From contig JABYQS010000015.1 of assembly GCA_022592435.1 (NCBI GenBank), positions 186,001 through 250,000 of the forward strand: 64,000 bases of DNA. Reading direction: 5' to 3'. The notes under the pieces were generated by a model. That model made no database searches. It was not told the DNA's origin and saw only the letters and a list, made by a program, of their open reading frames with translations. The stretch comes from Cerioporus squamosus (taxonomy: Eukaryota; Basidiomycota; Agaricomycetes; Polyporales; Polyporaceae). This document shows, piece after piece, positions 22,747 through 33,882 of this stretch. Positions within the stretch are counted from its first letter, which is position 1. Each line of letters opens with the position of its first letter. The position numbers were made by a program, and so were the translations under genes.

Positions 22747-23653
22747 AGTTCTGGTCGTGCGCTCTGATACCATGGGCACCCTCAACGTACGTTCATCTGT
22801 CGCGTGCCCCAAATCCGCACGCTGGTGGGGTGTTCTGCTGACATGCTGGTAGAGAGCTCCGGGTGCCATGAGCAACGGTGGTCGCAACAGATACCGGGTG
22901 GCACATCCGAATTGGGAGGGGAGGGGAGGAGCTCCGCGTATCCGGTTCTCAGGACGCACCTTACGTGGCTGTGATGTCGACGATAGGATCGATGTAGGAC
23001 AGGTAAATGAAGCTGCGTCCTTCTGGGTGCGATCCACATTGATGAGTGGCACAAATTCCCAGGCGCGCTTTCCACATAGCAAGCCGGGTGAAGCTGGGTC
23101 TTCTCAAGCATGACACATATGGGATGTCGGGCCCGCGACGTGCCTGATGGCCGCACGGACGTTGTGCGGGGGTTGTGCAAGGTTGTGCATCAAAGGACAA
23201 CATCGCACCAACGGCGAGGTTTGCACGGACAGTATTCCCCGACTCGGTGCGGGGGCGCCGATAATGCGGCATCTTCTTGTCGCGAATCTGGCGGCGTACG
23301 CTAGCGCGACCCCCGCCGGCGAATATCTGGTACCCAGCGAGATACACAACGCACACACAAGGGCACTTAAGGAAGGTCGGTGTGGCCACAGTTGATGCGT
23401 CGGCCGTTGTGGACGACATCGCGTGGATGGCCGCCCTCTCGCGTGTTCCTCCGGGGCTGTGGTGTTTGTCTCCAGAGCGTCTGTGATATTTTGCTTCCGC
23501 GATCCGTACAAGGTAACCGCCACGCGTCGAAACTCAAAACTTTGGATGAAGTGCATTTCTGTCCCGGCAAGGGCGTGCAACCGTTTCGGCCGCGAGGCTG
23601 CCTCGAGGTTGATCTTCTGAGCTTCGTTCACGAGCACTCCCGTTCATAGAATC
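22747..23653. other. Intergenic region ROK1-HMG factor
   Basis: No supported gene. It contains a G-rich run near 22915-22935 and three GTTGTGC repeats at 23161-23188. Long open frames on both strands show no recognisable domain. Confidence 0.4.
23161..23188 (+). repeat. Three direct GTTGTGC repeats
   Basis: GTTGTGC occurs at 23161-23167, 23172-23178 and 23182-23188, about one helical turn apart, some 620 bases upstream of the HMG-box gene. It could be a cluster of binding sites or chance. Confidence 0.35.
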
Positions 23654-23691
23654 GTGTTTGCACCGTATCGGGTGGCACAACCTTCTATAAG
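23654..23691 (+). promoter_or_regulatory. Core promoter of the HMG-box gene: repeated motif plus TATA box
   Basis: TATAAG lies at 23686-23691, 120 bases before the ATG at 23811. Immediately upstream is a 26-base segment (from 23654, beginning GTGTTTGCACCGTATCGGG) that recurs with one mismatch at about 58580-58605. Placement directly before a TATA box suggests a promoter element. Confidence 0.45.
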
Positions 23692-23810
23692 CCCTCCGCT
23701 TTGCGAGCAATGGCTTCACCACTCACAGCAGTCAAGCCCTGCGTCGAGCGACCTCCGCCCAGCTCCTCACTGTCCCGCGTCCGAACACTCTTGCACTTAC
23801 TTCCTTCGCA

Positions 23811-25315
23811 ATGCCCGCCTTCCGCAACATTCGTCGGTCTCGCCGCATCTCCAGGCAGCCGCCTCGCGATCCAAGTGAGTCCATGTGCCTGATCCACCTC
23901 CCCTCCGATCGTTGACCGCTTATTGACGCATTTCGATTCGGTAGACACCGACGAGTATGATGTCTACGACCTCCACCTCATGTATCCGGACTCGGACTCG
24001 GAGTCCTTGCCGTCTCCGACCGCTACCACGTCCCATGACGACTCGCCGTATTCCCCGGCCGACGAAGCGGGCGAGCCTGAGGTCGATCTGGGCCCCTCTC
24101 CCCTGCCTCCGTCCCCGATCCGCTCGTTGCCCGCCCAGCGCTCGTCGCACTCCCGCAAGCGTGATCCCGACTACGTCCCCCGCCCGCCTAACGCCTTCAT
24201 GATCTTCCGTTCTGAGTTTTGGAACATGGAGAAAATCAAGGACACCGTCATCGAGCGCGACCACCGCCAGATCAGCCGTATCGCTGGCCAGCGCTGGAAC
24301 CAGCTCACTCCCGCCGAGCGCGCCCCCTACCACGCGAAGGCCGACGAGGCCAAGCGCCTGCACGCCATCGCACATCCGAACTACAAGTACACGCCCATCT
24401 GCCGCAAGGACCGTGGCGTGAAGCGCAAGGCGAAGCTCGACCTTTCTGACAAGATCTACCGGTGCCAGCAAGTCGCGCGCCTCATGCAACGTGGCTACGT
24501 CGGCGCCGACTTGCAGAAGGAGCTCGAGAAACGCGCGGCGGCGGGGAACGACGACTATTCGTCCGACGAGTCCGACGAGTACGTCGAAGGTCCCCGTTGC
24601 AAGAGGGCGCGCAAGTCATCGGCGAAGAAGGTCACGGCACCACCACGCTCTCGCCATCCTCGCGTTGCGAAAGCTGAGGTCAAGCACGAGGAGGACGATG
24701 AACAACACCTCGTCGCCTTTCCTACCATGCCCGATCCCATTCCCGTCAAGTGCGAACCCTCCCCCTTTGCCGAGCCCCGTATCAACCAGCAGACCATCTC
24801 TCCGGGGATGCACGACGTGCCTCCTCCCTCGTCCGGCCCAGAGTGCGACGAGTTCGTCGCCACTGCCGACATTCCCGAGTTCTCTCTCGGTGAGCCTGCC
24901 TACGGTTGCGAGGTACGCACATCATACCACACCTTGTCCTGCAGCGTTTCTGATTACCTCCCTGTCGCAGGTCCAGTTCGCCGATCCTTTCTCGTCGGAC
25001 TTCTCTCGCAGCCCGGAAACCCCCTTCTCGAGCCACGACCCTCTCAGTCCCGCTTCCGGCTGCCTTTCGCTCTCGGACGACTTTCTCGACTATACCGCCG
25101 ATGCCAGCAGCCAGAAGCTCAGCTCTCCTGACGACGCGTTCATCGGTATCATCACTGACGAGCAATATCCCCTTATCAACCCGTTCGAGACCTACCAATC
25201 CGGCTACGGCTTTGAACCCGCGAGCGCGGTCTACGCATACGACCACCAGGTCCCCGCGGATGCGGAGTTCTCCGATTGGATGCGCTATGATAACTGCGCC
25301 GAGCCTAGCTATTAG
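23811..25315 (+). CDS. HMG-box transcription factor
   Basis: Nuclear DNA-binding protein of about 459 aa. Exon 1 starts at the ATG at 23811 (MPAFRNIRRSRRISRQPPRD). The intron 23875-23944 joins it to the main exon; no in-frame ATG exists near the start of that exon, which supports this model. One HMG box lies at about residues 98-170: YVPRPPNAFMIFRSEF, then DHRQISRIAGQRWNQL and PAERAPYHAKADEAKR. It resembles the sequence-specific MATA/Rox1 class rather than the HMGB class. Downstream are a basic region (KRKAKLD), an acidic Ser/Asp patch, a second basic cluster (KRARKSSAKK) that could be a nuclear signal, and a long Pro/Ser/acidic C-terminus suited to activation. A last intron lies at about 24913-24969. 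Targets cannot be inferred; regulators of development, sex or hypoxia use this fold in fungi. Confidence 0.87.
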
Positions 25316-25795
25316 ACCTCCTACCCTCTCTTACCCTATGCGATCTCACCTGACGCTTTCCCACCGCTCTCCCCTCGATGAGCTAGACCAGTTGCATATA
25401 CCTTGTCCTCTCGCTCACATGCCAGAGTGCCTCACAGAACCCTTTGTCCATCGCACATTCCCCAGCTTCTCCCATGATATCACAGCATCGCTTCGTCCTC
25501 CGCTCTCTTTGCTCGTACCACCATACTTACTATGTACCAACATCACCACCACGCCGGTCGTGAGACAGATTCTCCGCTCTCTCATATCGCTATGTAGCTC
25601 CCTGTCCACACACTTACGTACCACCTGCGCTCATACGCCGGGCGTACTCAATGCATCACATTATTGTCAGCTATTCCAAGACGCGTGAGCAAGGAACTTC
25701 GATAACATATGGCGGGACATCGTTCATCCTATCCCTCATGAGTCCCAGAGCAATGGCTACTCCGACCGAAGCACCACACGGCAAGGGTGCCGTCG
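25316..25795. other. Convergent intergenic region
   Basis: Holds the 3' UTRs of the HMG factor (+) and CCA1 (-). Nothing else recognised. Confidence 0.45.
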
Positions 25796-27985
25796 TCACC
25801 GTTTCGCCTTCTTCGCCTTTCCGTCTGTGTCCACGTCCTTGACACGCTTCCCGCTCGAGGTGCTGATGTTGCCCGCAGCCTGCTCCCCAACGAGCCACGC
25901 CTCGCACTCTTGCTTTGTCCCCTCGGGGTGCTCCAGCTGCCATTCCACCACGCGCGCCAGGACTTGGCCGGTCCACGGCCCCGGGCTCGCACCAAGCATC
26001 TTCACCACCTCCCGGCCCTGTAACGAACAGAACCATACCAACACGCCGTTGTCAGCCCCTGAGATAATCAAACACTTCAGGAGGAAGGAGGACGTACGTC
26101 GAGGATGGGCTTGGCGTCCACGACCGCAGGGAGGCCGAGTTCCTCCACGCGAGCGACGAACTTGTTGTACACAGCGACCCTGCTCGAGGCCGTCTCGACT
26201 GCAACATCACGGTCTAAGCACGCGTCTCTATTGATGGATCACGAAGAAACGCTCGCACCATCGATGCAAGCAGCGTCGCCGTCCCATAGTGCTGTGAGCT
26301 CTTGGACGAGAGCGAAGAGGAGCGATGAGGCCCACATCGACCCGTTCACATAATTATGCACGTTCCGCTCGCGCAACAGCACGCCCAACCACGCCCGTTC
26401 TGGTTTGTCCATGTGGCCGCCCTCCCAGTCGGAGACTCCCTTCCTGAGCAAGTCTGCTGCGGCGAAGAGCGCGGGGATGCCATCCAGATAGTGATATTGC
26501 GCCCCAAGTTTTAGACCGTCGCGCAGAACAGCTTCCAGAGCAGGACGGACTTTGCCCTTGGACTGCGTGTAGGTGAGTCCATGATATGGCGTTAGAGTAG
26601 CAGCGAGGTATAAACGGCGCAGCGGGTTGGTCGGAGACGGGAGCTCCGACAGCAGAAGAGGGTGAACGGCGGGAAGGGTGGGGATAGTCTGACCAGATAG
26701 GGTGCTAGTGGTAACGGTAGGGTTGACGAGAGCATGCAACAGTAACGCCGCGCGCAACGCGGTGTTTGGGGAGGCATGGGCGTCAGATAGTTTGATGCCC
26801 ATGGTGTCCGGTACATGGAACACCGAAGAATATAGCGACAAGCTCTCAATCAGGTCAATGGAAAGCAGAGGATTGCGCCCTGTGCAGCGTTGTCAATACA
26901 GATGCAGGTCACAGATGGCGGCACAGCCTACCTCCCATCATCTTGTCCAGTTCTTCACCGACACGCTCGCGACTGATCTTAACTCTGAGAGCCTCCTAGG
27001 ACCATGTTCAGCGAACGATCGACCACGAAATGAGTGAAGTCACGTACCTGAATAAGAGGGTCTTTTGCTGCCTCCTGTAGCTCGGGTACCATCATGAAGC
27101 CGAATCGGCTCGCGAACCGTATGCATCGGAGGACGCGAAGAGGATCATCCGTGAACGTCTCCTTCGGCGATAGTGGAGTTCGTATTGTACCGTTGCGCAG
27201 ATCTTCGAGTCCCTACTTCGACAGTGTAAGCAGCAATCAAGATGGGCCAGAAAGCGGGCCTACTTTGCCTGTATGGTCCTCAACTTCTCTCGAGTGAACG
27301 TTGTAGAACAAGGCGTTGATCGTGATGTCTCGTCTCACAGCATCTTGGAAAGGCGTGCCGAAGGTCTGCTATGTTGAGGAACACGCCGTTCGGGGATATG
27401 AGATCGACAACACTCACCACTTGCGTGGGGATCCTGCTATTCTCCGCGTACTCCTCGCTCCTCAGGTTCACGAAGTCCAGCTCGATACCGAGGATGGTGG
27501 TACGAGCCGTCTCGAGATGTTTTGACTGGTCGGGATTGCTCTCGATCTTCGCAACATTCTTCGCGGTCAGGTCCTTCGTCCGGCAGAACTCGACGAAGCG
27601 TTCCGCGAAGGGGACTCCCATCATATTTTCAAGTGCGATGTCAATGTCATTGCATTGCGAACCGAGCAGCTGTTGCACACACGTCCCATGAGTACATACA
27701 TGAACAGATCGGGGGCCATGGCAAGCAACAGTATGTAATTGTGCGTACCTTGTCCCGTACCCATCCACCTGCAATCCTGCACGATGTCTGTATTCCCTCC
27801 GCCTCCTTCATGGCGCGCGTGCATTCATCCAGAAGGTTGCACAGCGTGTCTTCCTCCTCCGTCAGCTTGATGGCCATGTTGTCCGAAGTAGCAACGCGGA
27901 TCCAGTAGAATGAGCGAGTCGATACAGTGGGCCTGGCGCGTTCGAGGAATGGGAGTCTTCGGTATATGTACGATGCCAATCGCAT
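25796..27985 (-). CDS. CCA1: CCA tRNA nucleotidyltransferase
   Basis: Adds and repairs the 3'-terminal CCA of nuclear and mitochondrial tRNAs. Head-domain motifs: RIAGGWVRDKLLG, the metal-binding DID (CNDIDIALENMMG), the second motif region with RRDITINALFYN, LEDLRNGTIRTP, and TDDPLRVLRCIRFASRFGF, followed by the helical neck/body and tail. It ends DGKAKKAKR with the stop at 25796-25798. About ten exons. Start choice: three in-frame Met codons, at 28057, 27985 and 27877. The segment from 27985 (MRLASYIYRRLPFL...) is Arg/Ser/Tyr-rich with a single acidic residue before its end, like a mitochondrial presequence; the start at 27877 (MAIKLTEEEDT) would give the cytosolic/nuclear form. Yeast CCA1 uses the same alternative-start logic. 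The start given is the middle one. Confidence 0.92.
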
Positions 27986-28057
27986 CCAGGCTCGAAAAAC
28001 TGACCACGCTAACCGAGGAACAATGGTCACGAAGAACTCCAGCTGCGGCAAGGACAA

Positions 28058-28446
28058 GATATGATTCCGGCTACTTGGAGGAGGGTAAGTAGCGTACTAG
28101 TCGATAGGCGCTGTTCGCAAGGTTCTCGAGCGCCGAATTGACCGCTGCTTTAACCATCATGGTACTCCCCCTGGATGAGCGTCGTTTGTAGATGCGGAGA
28201 GCCTTATTGAGCGGGTGGACGTGTTACATGCGATATGTAGCTACGCCCTGAGCAACAAAAGCCTTCGAAAGGCCGTGGTACGTTTGCTATGTAGTTGGCT
28301 TTTGCCCTCGTGCAACATGAACTCCATAGTTAGACTGACGCCACGTTACAGTGTTTACGTACATACTTGTACTGGATCGCCATCACGGTCACAATGTATA
28401 CTAGGTTGGTACACACATTCGCCATTTGCTCGGGGTCCGGGAAGTC
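28058..28446. promoter_or_regulatory. Intergenic region between APT1 and CCA1
   Basis: Holds the CCA1 promoter and the 3' UTR of the thioesterase gene, both on the minus strand. No gene seen. Confidence 0.4.
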
Positions 28447-29294
28447 TTAAGACAAAACGCGAGCCAGCCATGTAGCAAGGTCGTTGAGGACGTCGTCATT
28501 AACCGTATGCTCGAGCCCTTCATACGTCTTGAAGGTGACGTTGTCCGCAGGCAAGTGAAGGCTGTTGCGGAGGAATGCCGTGCACTCCTCTCCGTAGGAC
28601 ATCGGCACTTCCTGGTCGGCAGTACCATGCGACCAGAATACGGGAAGACTCGGTTCTATCTGGTGCATCGCCTGACGAATGATCAGTGCGTGCTCTCGAG
28701 TTGTGGCGGCGCGAACGGACATACCTGCCTGGACTGTTGAGGAATCCACCCCGACAGACTGGCAACTCCACCGAGCTCGTGCAGAGTGGTCAAAGCTGTC
28801 ATGAGGGACAGTGCCGCTCCCTGACTGAACCCCACCAGGACAATCTTCGACGAAGGCGTCCCACTGCGAACTTCCGATATGATGAGGTTCTCCAGTCTAG
28901 CCACTGAGGCCGCAATACCAGGCTCGTCGTAACAGTTGCACGGCGGGAGGCTCTCGATGTTGAACCAGCTCGGGCGGATCCTTCCTTGGCTGTATGTGAC
29001 AGGAGCATTAGGGCTAGAGGGAAACGATGAGTCCCATGTCTAGGCGAAGACCATATACGCTTACGCTTGTGGTAGGATCCACTTCAGGCCGGGAAGTCGG
29101 TCAACGACTGGACGCAAAATGGGCAGCCAGCTGCTATTGGTCTGCCCAAGTCCCTACATAGCAGAGGAGGTCAGTGACAGTAAGTACCGAGCATGAAGAG
29201 GCCAACTCACATGGACAAATATGACGGTGGCTGCATGGTCCTCGGTCGGAGCGACGACAATCGGCTCAGCACCTCCCGCCGTTAGTGTAGCCAT
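28447..29294 (-). CDS. APT1: Acyl-protein thioesterase 1
   Basis: Cytosolic alpha/beta hydrolase (about 230 aa, near the family's usual length) that removes palmitate from cysteines of membrane proteins. Start at 29294 (MATLTAGGAEPIVV). FVHGLGQTNSSW is the oxyanion-loop region, WILPQAPNAPVT follows, GFSQGAALSL carries the nucleophile Ser, GTADQEVP the catalytic Asp and GLEHTVND the catalytic His. The stop is at 28447-28449. About seven exons, with no break in frame. It is head to head with VAC8, whose product belongs to a palmitoylated family and begins with three cysteines after a myristoylation glycine. Confidence 0.94.
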
Positions 29295-29750
29295 TTGACT
29301 GCTTGGGTGTTTTCTGAGGAATCCATCCGCGCAGGCTGGCTCTTAAGTATTGGCCATGGCGTAGAGAGGCCAGCGTAACTTGTGCGCAGCACTCATCGCC
29401 ACGGATGTTGCATCGCCCATGGATGCCGCAGTCGGGGGTACTCTCTCGCAGAACGTCAGAACCAGAATCCGCGGGCGCAAATAGCGGTGGAAACTGGCCG
29501 AGAAGCTGATATCTGGGCTCTGCTACAGGCGTCGTGCCTCGGGTCTCGTCGTCGTGGCCGGGTGTCTCGTCGTTGTTGCGGACGATGAGCGCATGCATGG
29601 CGCGTGGCCTGATTTGGGCAGGGGCACAACACGGACAAACACATCGCCGGCGTTGCCTTCGCGTTCGAGAGCGTGCTCCTCATTCTGCACAACGACCTCT
29701 CTCCCTCCCCGCCGTCCCTCCGCTCGTCCTCACCATCACGGATCTTTGAC
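29295..29750. promoter_or_regulatory. Bidirectional promoter region, APT1 / VAC8
   Basis: 456 bases between divergent starts; a shared promoter is possible. No TATA box is obvious on either strand. Confidence 0.5.
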
Positions 29751-32213
29751 ATGGGCGTCGTCTCCAGTTGCTGCGAGTCCTGCTGTGCGTCCCGTTTTCC
29801 TGTGCATACCAACGTATTTCCTACTCGTGCTAACGTCGTCTGAGCAGTCCGCTCCCGGAGGTCAACATACGAACCGTTGTTGTTGGAGAACGAGCGGGAG
29901 GCAGTGGCAGATCTCTTACAGTACCTTGAGAGTACGTCCCTAACACCTCGCGCCTTTTCATCCTTTGCGCAGATCCGTTCAACTCACGCGGCCGCGCTGC
30001 TGCAGATCGCACCACTACCGACTTCTTCCGGGATTCGCCTCTTGCGGCGTTGACCACACTCTCATTTTCGGACAACGTCGACCTCCAACGCAGCGCCGCA
30101 CTAGCATTTGCCGAAATCACCGAGAAGGAAGTCCGTCCGGTCGGCCGGGACACGCTCGACCCCATCCTCTTCCTCCTCAGTAGCCATGACACCGAAGTGC
30201 AGCGGGCTGCCAGTGCGGCGCTGGGAAACCTTGCTGTAAACAGTGCGTACGCTCCAGGGATGCCCTTCTGCTCGCATTGACGTGACGCGCCAGCCGATAA
30301 CAAGCTGCTCATCGTGAAGCTTGGCGGTCTCGAACCTCTCATCAGGCAAATGCTTAGCCCCAATGTCGAGGTGCAGTGCAACGCCGTGGGATGTGTAACT
30401 AACTTGGCTACCCATGGTGAGTTCTATTCGACCGTTCTCATATGTGACATCTAACAGTGCGAACCCTGTGGGACTGTCCTAGACGACAACAAGACCAAGA
30501 TCGCAAAGTCAGGCGCTCTCGTTCCCCTCACTCGCCTCGCACGCTCCAAGGACATGCGTGTGCAGCGCAACGCGACGGGTGCCCTGCTCAATATGACCCA
30601 TTCCGGTGTGTTCTGCACGACTCTTATGTGCGGTTATGAAGTATTAATTGGCGCTATATCAATTCAGATGAGAACCGGCAGCAACTCGTGAATGCCGGTG
30701 CGATCCCCGTGCTGGTCAGCCTGCTCAACTCTCCGGACACGGATGTCCAGTATTACTGTACGACTGCCCTCAGTAACATTGCAGTGGATGGTAGGTCGCA
30801 TGGCGAAGTTCCCTTATCACTGTACCTACTCAATCTGGAACGCAGCGCACAATCGCAAGAAGCTTGCTCAGACGGAGCCGAAGCTCGTGTCAAGCCTCGT
30901 GCAGCTCATGGACAGTCCTAGTCTGAAGGTTCAGTGTCAGGCCGCACTGGCACTGCGTAATCTCGCTAGCGATGGTAAGTTAGTGCATATATGACCCTAT
31001 GCGTGCTGCCGTACTAACCTTCCATGTAGAGAAATATCAGCTCGAAATTGTGAAGGCTGACGGACTCACCTCTCTGCTCCGGTTGCTGCAGTCGACGTAC
31101 CTTCCGCTCATTCTATCGGCGGCCGCTTGCGTTCGGAACGTCTCGATTCACCCACAAAACGAGTCGCCCATCATCGAGTCCGGGTTCTTGCAACCTCTCA
31201 TAAACTTGCTGTCGTTCAAGGACAACGAGGAGGTGCAATGTCATGCAATCTCGACGCTACGCAACCTCGCCGCTAGCTCTGAGAAGAACAAGCAGGCTAT
31301 TGTCAAGGCGGGTGCGGTCCAGAGCATCAAGGAGCTCGTCCTCGAGGTTCCAATGAACGTGCAGAGCGAGATGACGGCCTGTATTGCAGTCCTGGCCCTT
31401 AGTGGTGCGTTTCTTACCCTCTATTCTCGGTACTTTTTTCTGATGCAGAACCGAGCGCAGACGAGCTGAAGGGGCAACTACTTGAGATGGGCATCTGCGA
31501 GGTCTTGATCCCTCTCACGAACTCGCCAAGCTCTGAAGTACAGGGCAACAGTGCTGCGGCACTTGGCAACCTGTCTTCCAAGGGTAAGAAAGTCCTTTCA
31601 GTAGAAATGGCTCATATCATTTAACACGAGTCGTACAGACGGGCGTACGACAACTGATGACTACTCCGCCTTTAACGACGTTTGGGATAAGCCCGACGGC
31701 GGCATGCACAGATATCTGTATCGTTTCCTCACGAGCTCAGACGCAACCTTCCAACACATCGCCGTATGGACCATTGTACAGCTCTTGGAGTCAGGAGGTT
31801 TGTCTCTTCCCGCGCATGGCTGCGAAATGCAAACTAATCCCGTTTGTCCAGATCCCCAGCTCATCAGCAACATCCGCAGTTCGTCGATTCTCATCCCTAA
31901 CATCCGTCAGCTCGCAGAGACTCGTACCTCCACCCCCACCTCGTCCCTTGGCGGCACCCCTCACTCGCACCACTCCCAGAGCCACTCGTATGCGGACACG
32001 GAGACTGGCAACGGGCAGGGAGAGATCCAGATGCTCGCACGGCGAATCCTCGACTTCACCGACAGCGAGGGCGTCATGACGCCCAGTGCTCTTGCTTCCC
32101 AGATCCAAGCCAGCTCCTTCTCGCAGCGTGACGAGAGCGTAAGCGGGCGCGATCACGACGAGCTCCGGAAGAGCGTGCGAGAGGCGTTCGGCGGAAGCTC
32201 AATAGGCCACTAG
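29751..32213 (+). CDS. VAC8: Vacuolar armadillo-repeat protein Vac8
   Basis: Peripheral vacuolar-membrane scaffold for vacuole inheritance, fusion, nucleus-vacuole junctions and selective autophagy. Start at 29751: [11 protein letters not shown] carries Gly2 for N-myristoylation and Cys7, Cys8 and Cys11 for palmitoylation. Exon 2 continues [17 protein letters not shown]. About a dozen armadillo repeats follow, with the near-invariant strings [74 protein letters not shown] and [13 protein letters not shown]. After the repeats is a Ser/His/Thr-rich linker and a short tail ending GGSSIGH at 32213, longer than in yeast Vac8. About ten exons, no frame break. The order and spacing of repeats match Vac8 rather than importin-alpha or beta-catenin. 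Confidence 0.96.
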
Positions 32214-32246
32214 AGCACTGTGTCATCTTGGATAGTACCCAGTTCT

Positions 32247-32274
32247 ACAGCCTCGACCGCAGGGTCGAGGCTGT
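32247..32274 (+). other. Perfect 12-bp hairpin in the VAC8 3' UTR
   Basis: ACAGCCTCGACC (32247-32258), loop GCAG, then the exact reverse complement (32263-32274), beginning 34 bases after the VAC8 stop. GC-rich and fully paired, so stable in RNA. Confidence 0.75.
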
Positions 32275-33882
32275 GTTGAGTGCTGGGCAGCGGACTTTTC
32301 CGGGGGACGTTTTCTTTTCTCAATCACCACCATCCCGCGGCGCATACTCTGTCGGTGCGCGGATCCTCTTGCATCACTCTTGATCGTGTTTGTGTATATG
32401 TCGATGTTCAGTTCACGCTTTCGTCTGTATCGCATTTTTATTCCCTCTACTTTCCTCGGTTTCGGTCTCCACTTGTCACCCACCCATCGTATACTTCCTC
32501 CTCCCACTGTTGTGTTGTGATGAGACTGCCCCTCGCGCGTTCACACCCTCCCTTCCTCCCTTCGCGATCTTATACTTGTAGGACAAGGTATAATCGACGC
32601 GATGTACATATATATGCTTCCTCATTCGCCAGCCATACGCTCATCCTCATATGCATTATGGCCCGTAGATATCTGCAACGCATCTCCATTACTCGAGGAT
32701 TCGTGTTTAACCACCATGAACGTTAGCTTTCTGGCCTGCAGAGCGTTGCAGTCCAATATTGGAAGGCGCCCCCTTTCCTGCGTATGAAATGCTCGTCGGG
32801 TGCTATCCAAAGAAGGCAAGCGTCGTGGTTATTGGCTATCACTCACGAAACGAATGGACACGCGCATCTGGCCGTGCTACCGACACCCATGACTGTGCAC
32901 ATGCACCAGACAGGTGTTGGGCATGAGAATCAACGGTTCCTTATACAACCGACGTCAGTGAGTACCGCTTAGCTGCTCTGGTGAGCGTGCATCAGGCGTG
33001 GACGCCGCACGAGACTTTGCAAAGCCTCGCAAGTTGGTCTCGTCCACCCCCACCAGTGCATGGCAATGCCGAGCGAGGGACGGACTGGCCTGCGCATCCA
33101 CTGTGCGCGGGTGAAGTCGAAGTTGAGCTGCGCACTGGAGACCAGGTGCTGCGTTGCCCGACACGCGCACTGACGAGTGGAAAACGTCAGTGCCGCAGGC
33201 TGTCCCCGCGCACCCGAATCTCCTTCCACCACGGTGGCTCGGATGTCCAGGTCCCGTACACAGCTCTGCTGACTGGTCAAGGGTCTTCCCATAGACGACC
33301 GCGTATTTTTGGGCCGGTGGGTATTGGGTGGATCGTCCGCAGCTCGTGCATCGGTTCCCGGGCCCTTCGGAGAGCATGGTGGTCGGAACGACGTCGACAG
33401 TGATCCTTTCCCATATGGGTCAAATCCTGTATCTGGATGAGGATGGATAAGCTGGAACTATCCTCGAGAGAGCACACTTCCAAGCCAGTAGAGATAGAGG
33501 GCGAAAGTGTCGCAGCCTCTTTCGTCTCGTTGGTTCAAGGGCAAGGACGGTTACGGAGCGCTCGAGCGGGTGAGGCACCGGAGCGCCCGGATATTGGGGG
33601 AAGGATTACGGGCGCTGTGTGGGCGTGGACCTTCTCCACTGACCGTCACCTAGAAGTTCTCCCCCTTCCCCCTGCCGACTTTCACTCGTCTGTACATATA
33701 CTTCCTACATCCCGGCGAGCTCCTCGTGTTTTTTTTGCTATTCCTGTTACTCTAGACGGTCATCTCCACGCAACACGCGACTAGGCTGCGCCTCGGTGCA
33801 TATTCCTCCGACCCCACTCCCCGCCTGCTCTCTGATCTCTGCCGTCGTCCACCACCACGACCTGCTCTCGGACGCTCTCGCC
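32275..33882. other. Long intergenic region VAC8-GH16
   Basis: 1.6 kb with pyrimidine-rich stretches and no supported gene. It holds the rest of the VAC8 3' UTR and the promoter of the first GH16 gene. A weak TATA-like run (TACATATA) lies at 33693-33700. Confidence 0.4.

Noticed and set aside
23104..23637. A 177-codon open frame on the minus strand upstream of the HMG-box gene.
   Set aside because: Composition is that of GC-rich random sequence, with no domain and no support from neighbours or splice sites.
23923..23944. Start of the HMG-box protein at a TTG codon (MTHFDS reading).
   Set aside because: It lies inside a clear GTGAGT...GTAG intron; the ATG at 23811 gives a proper first exon.
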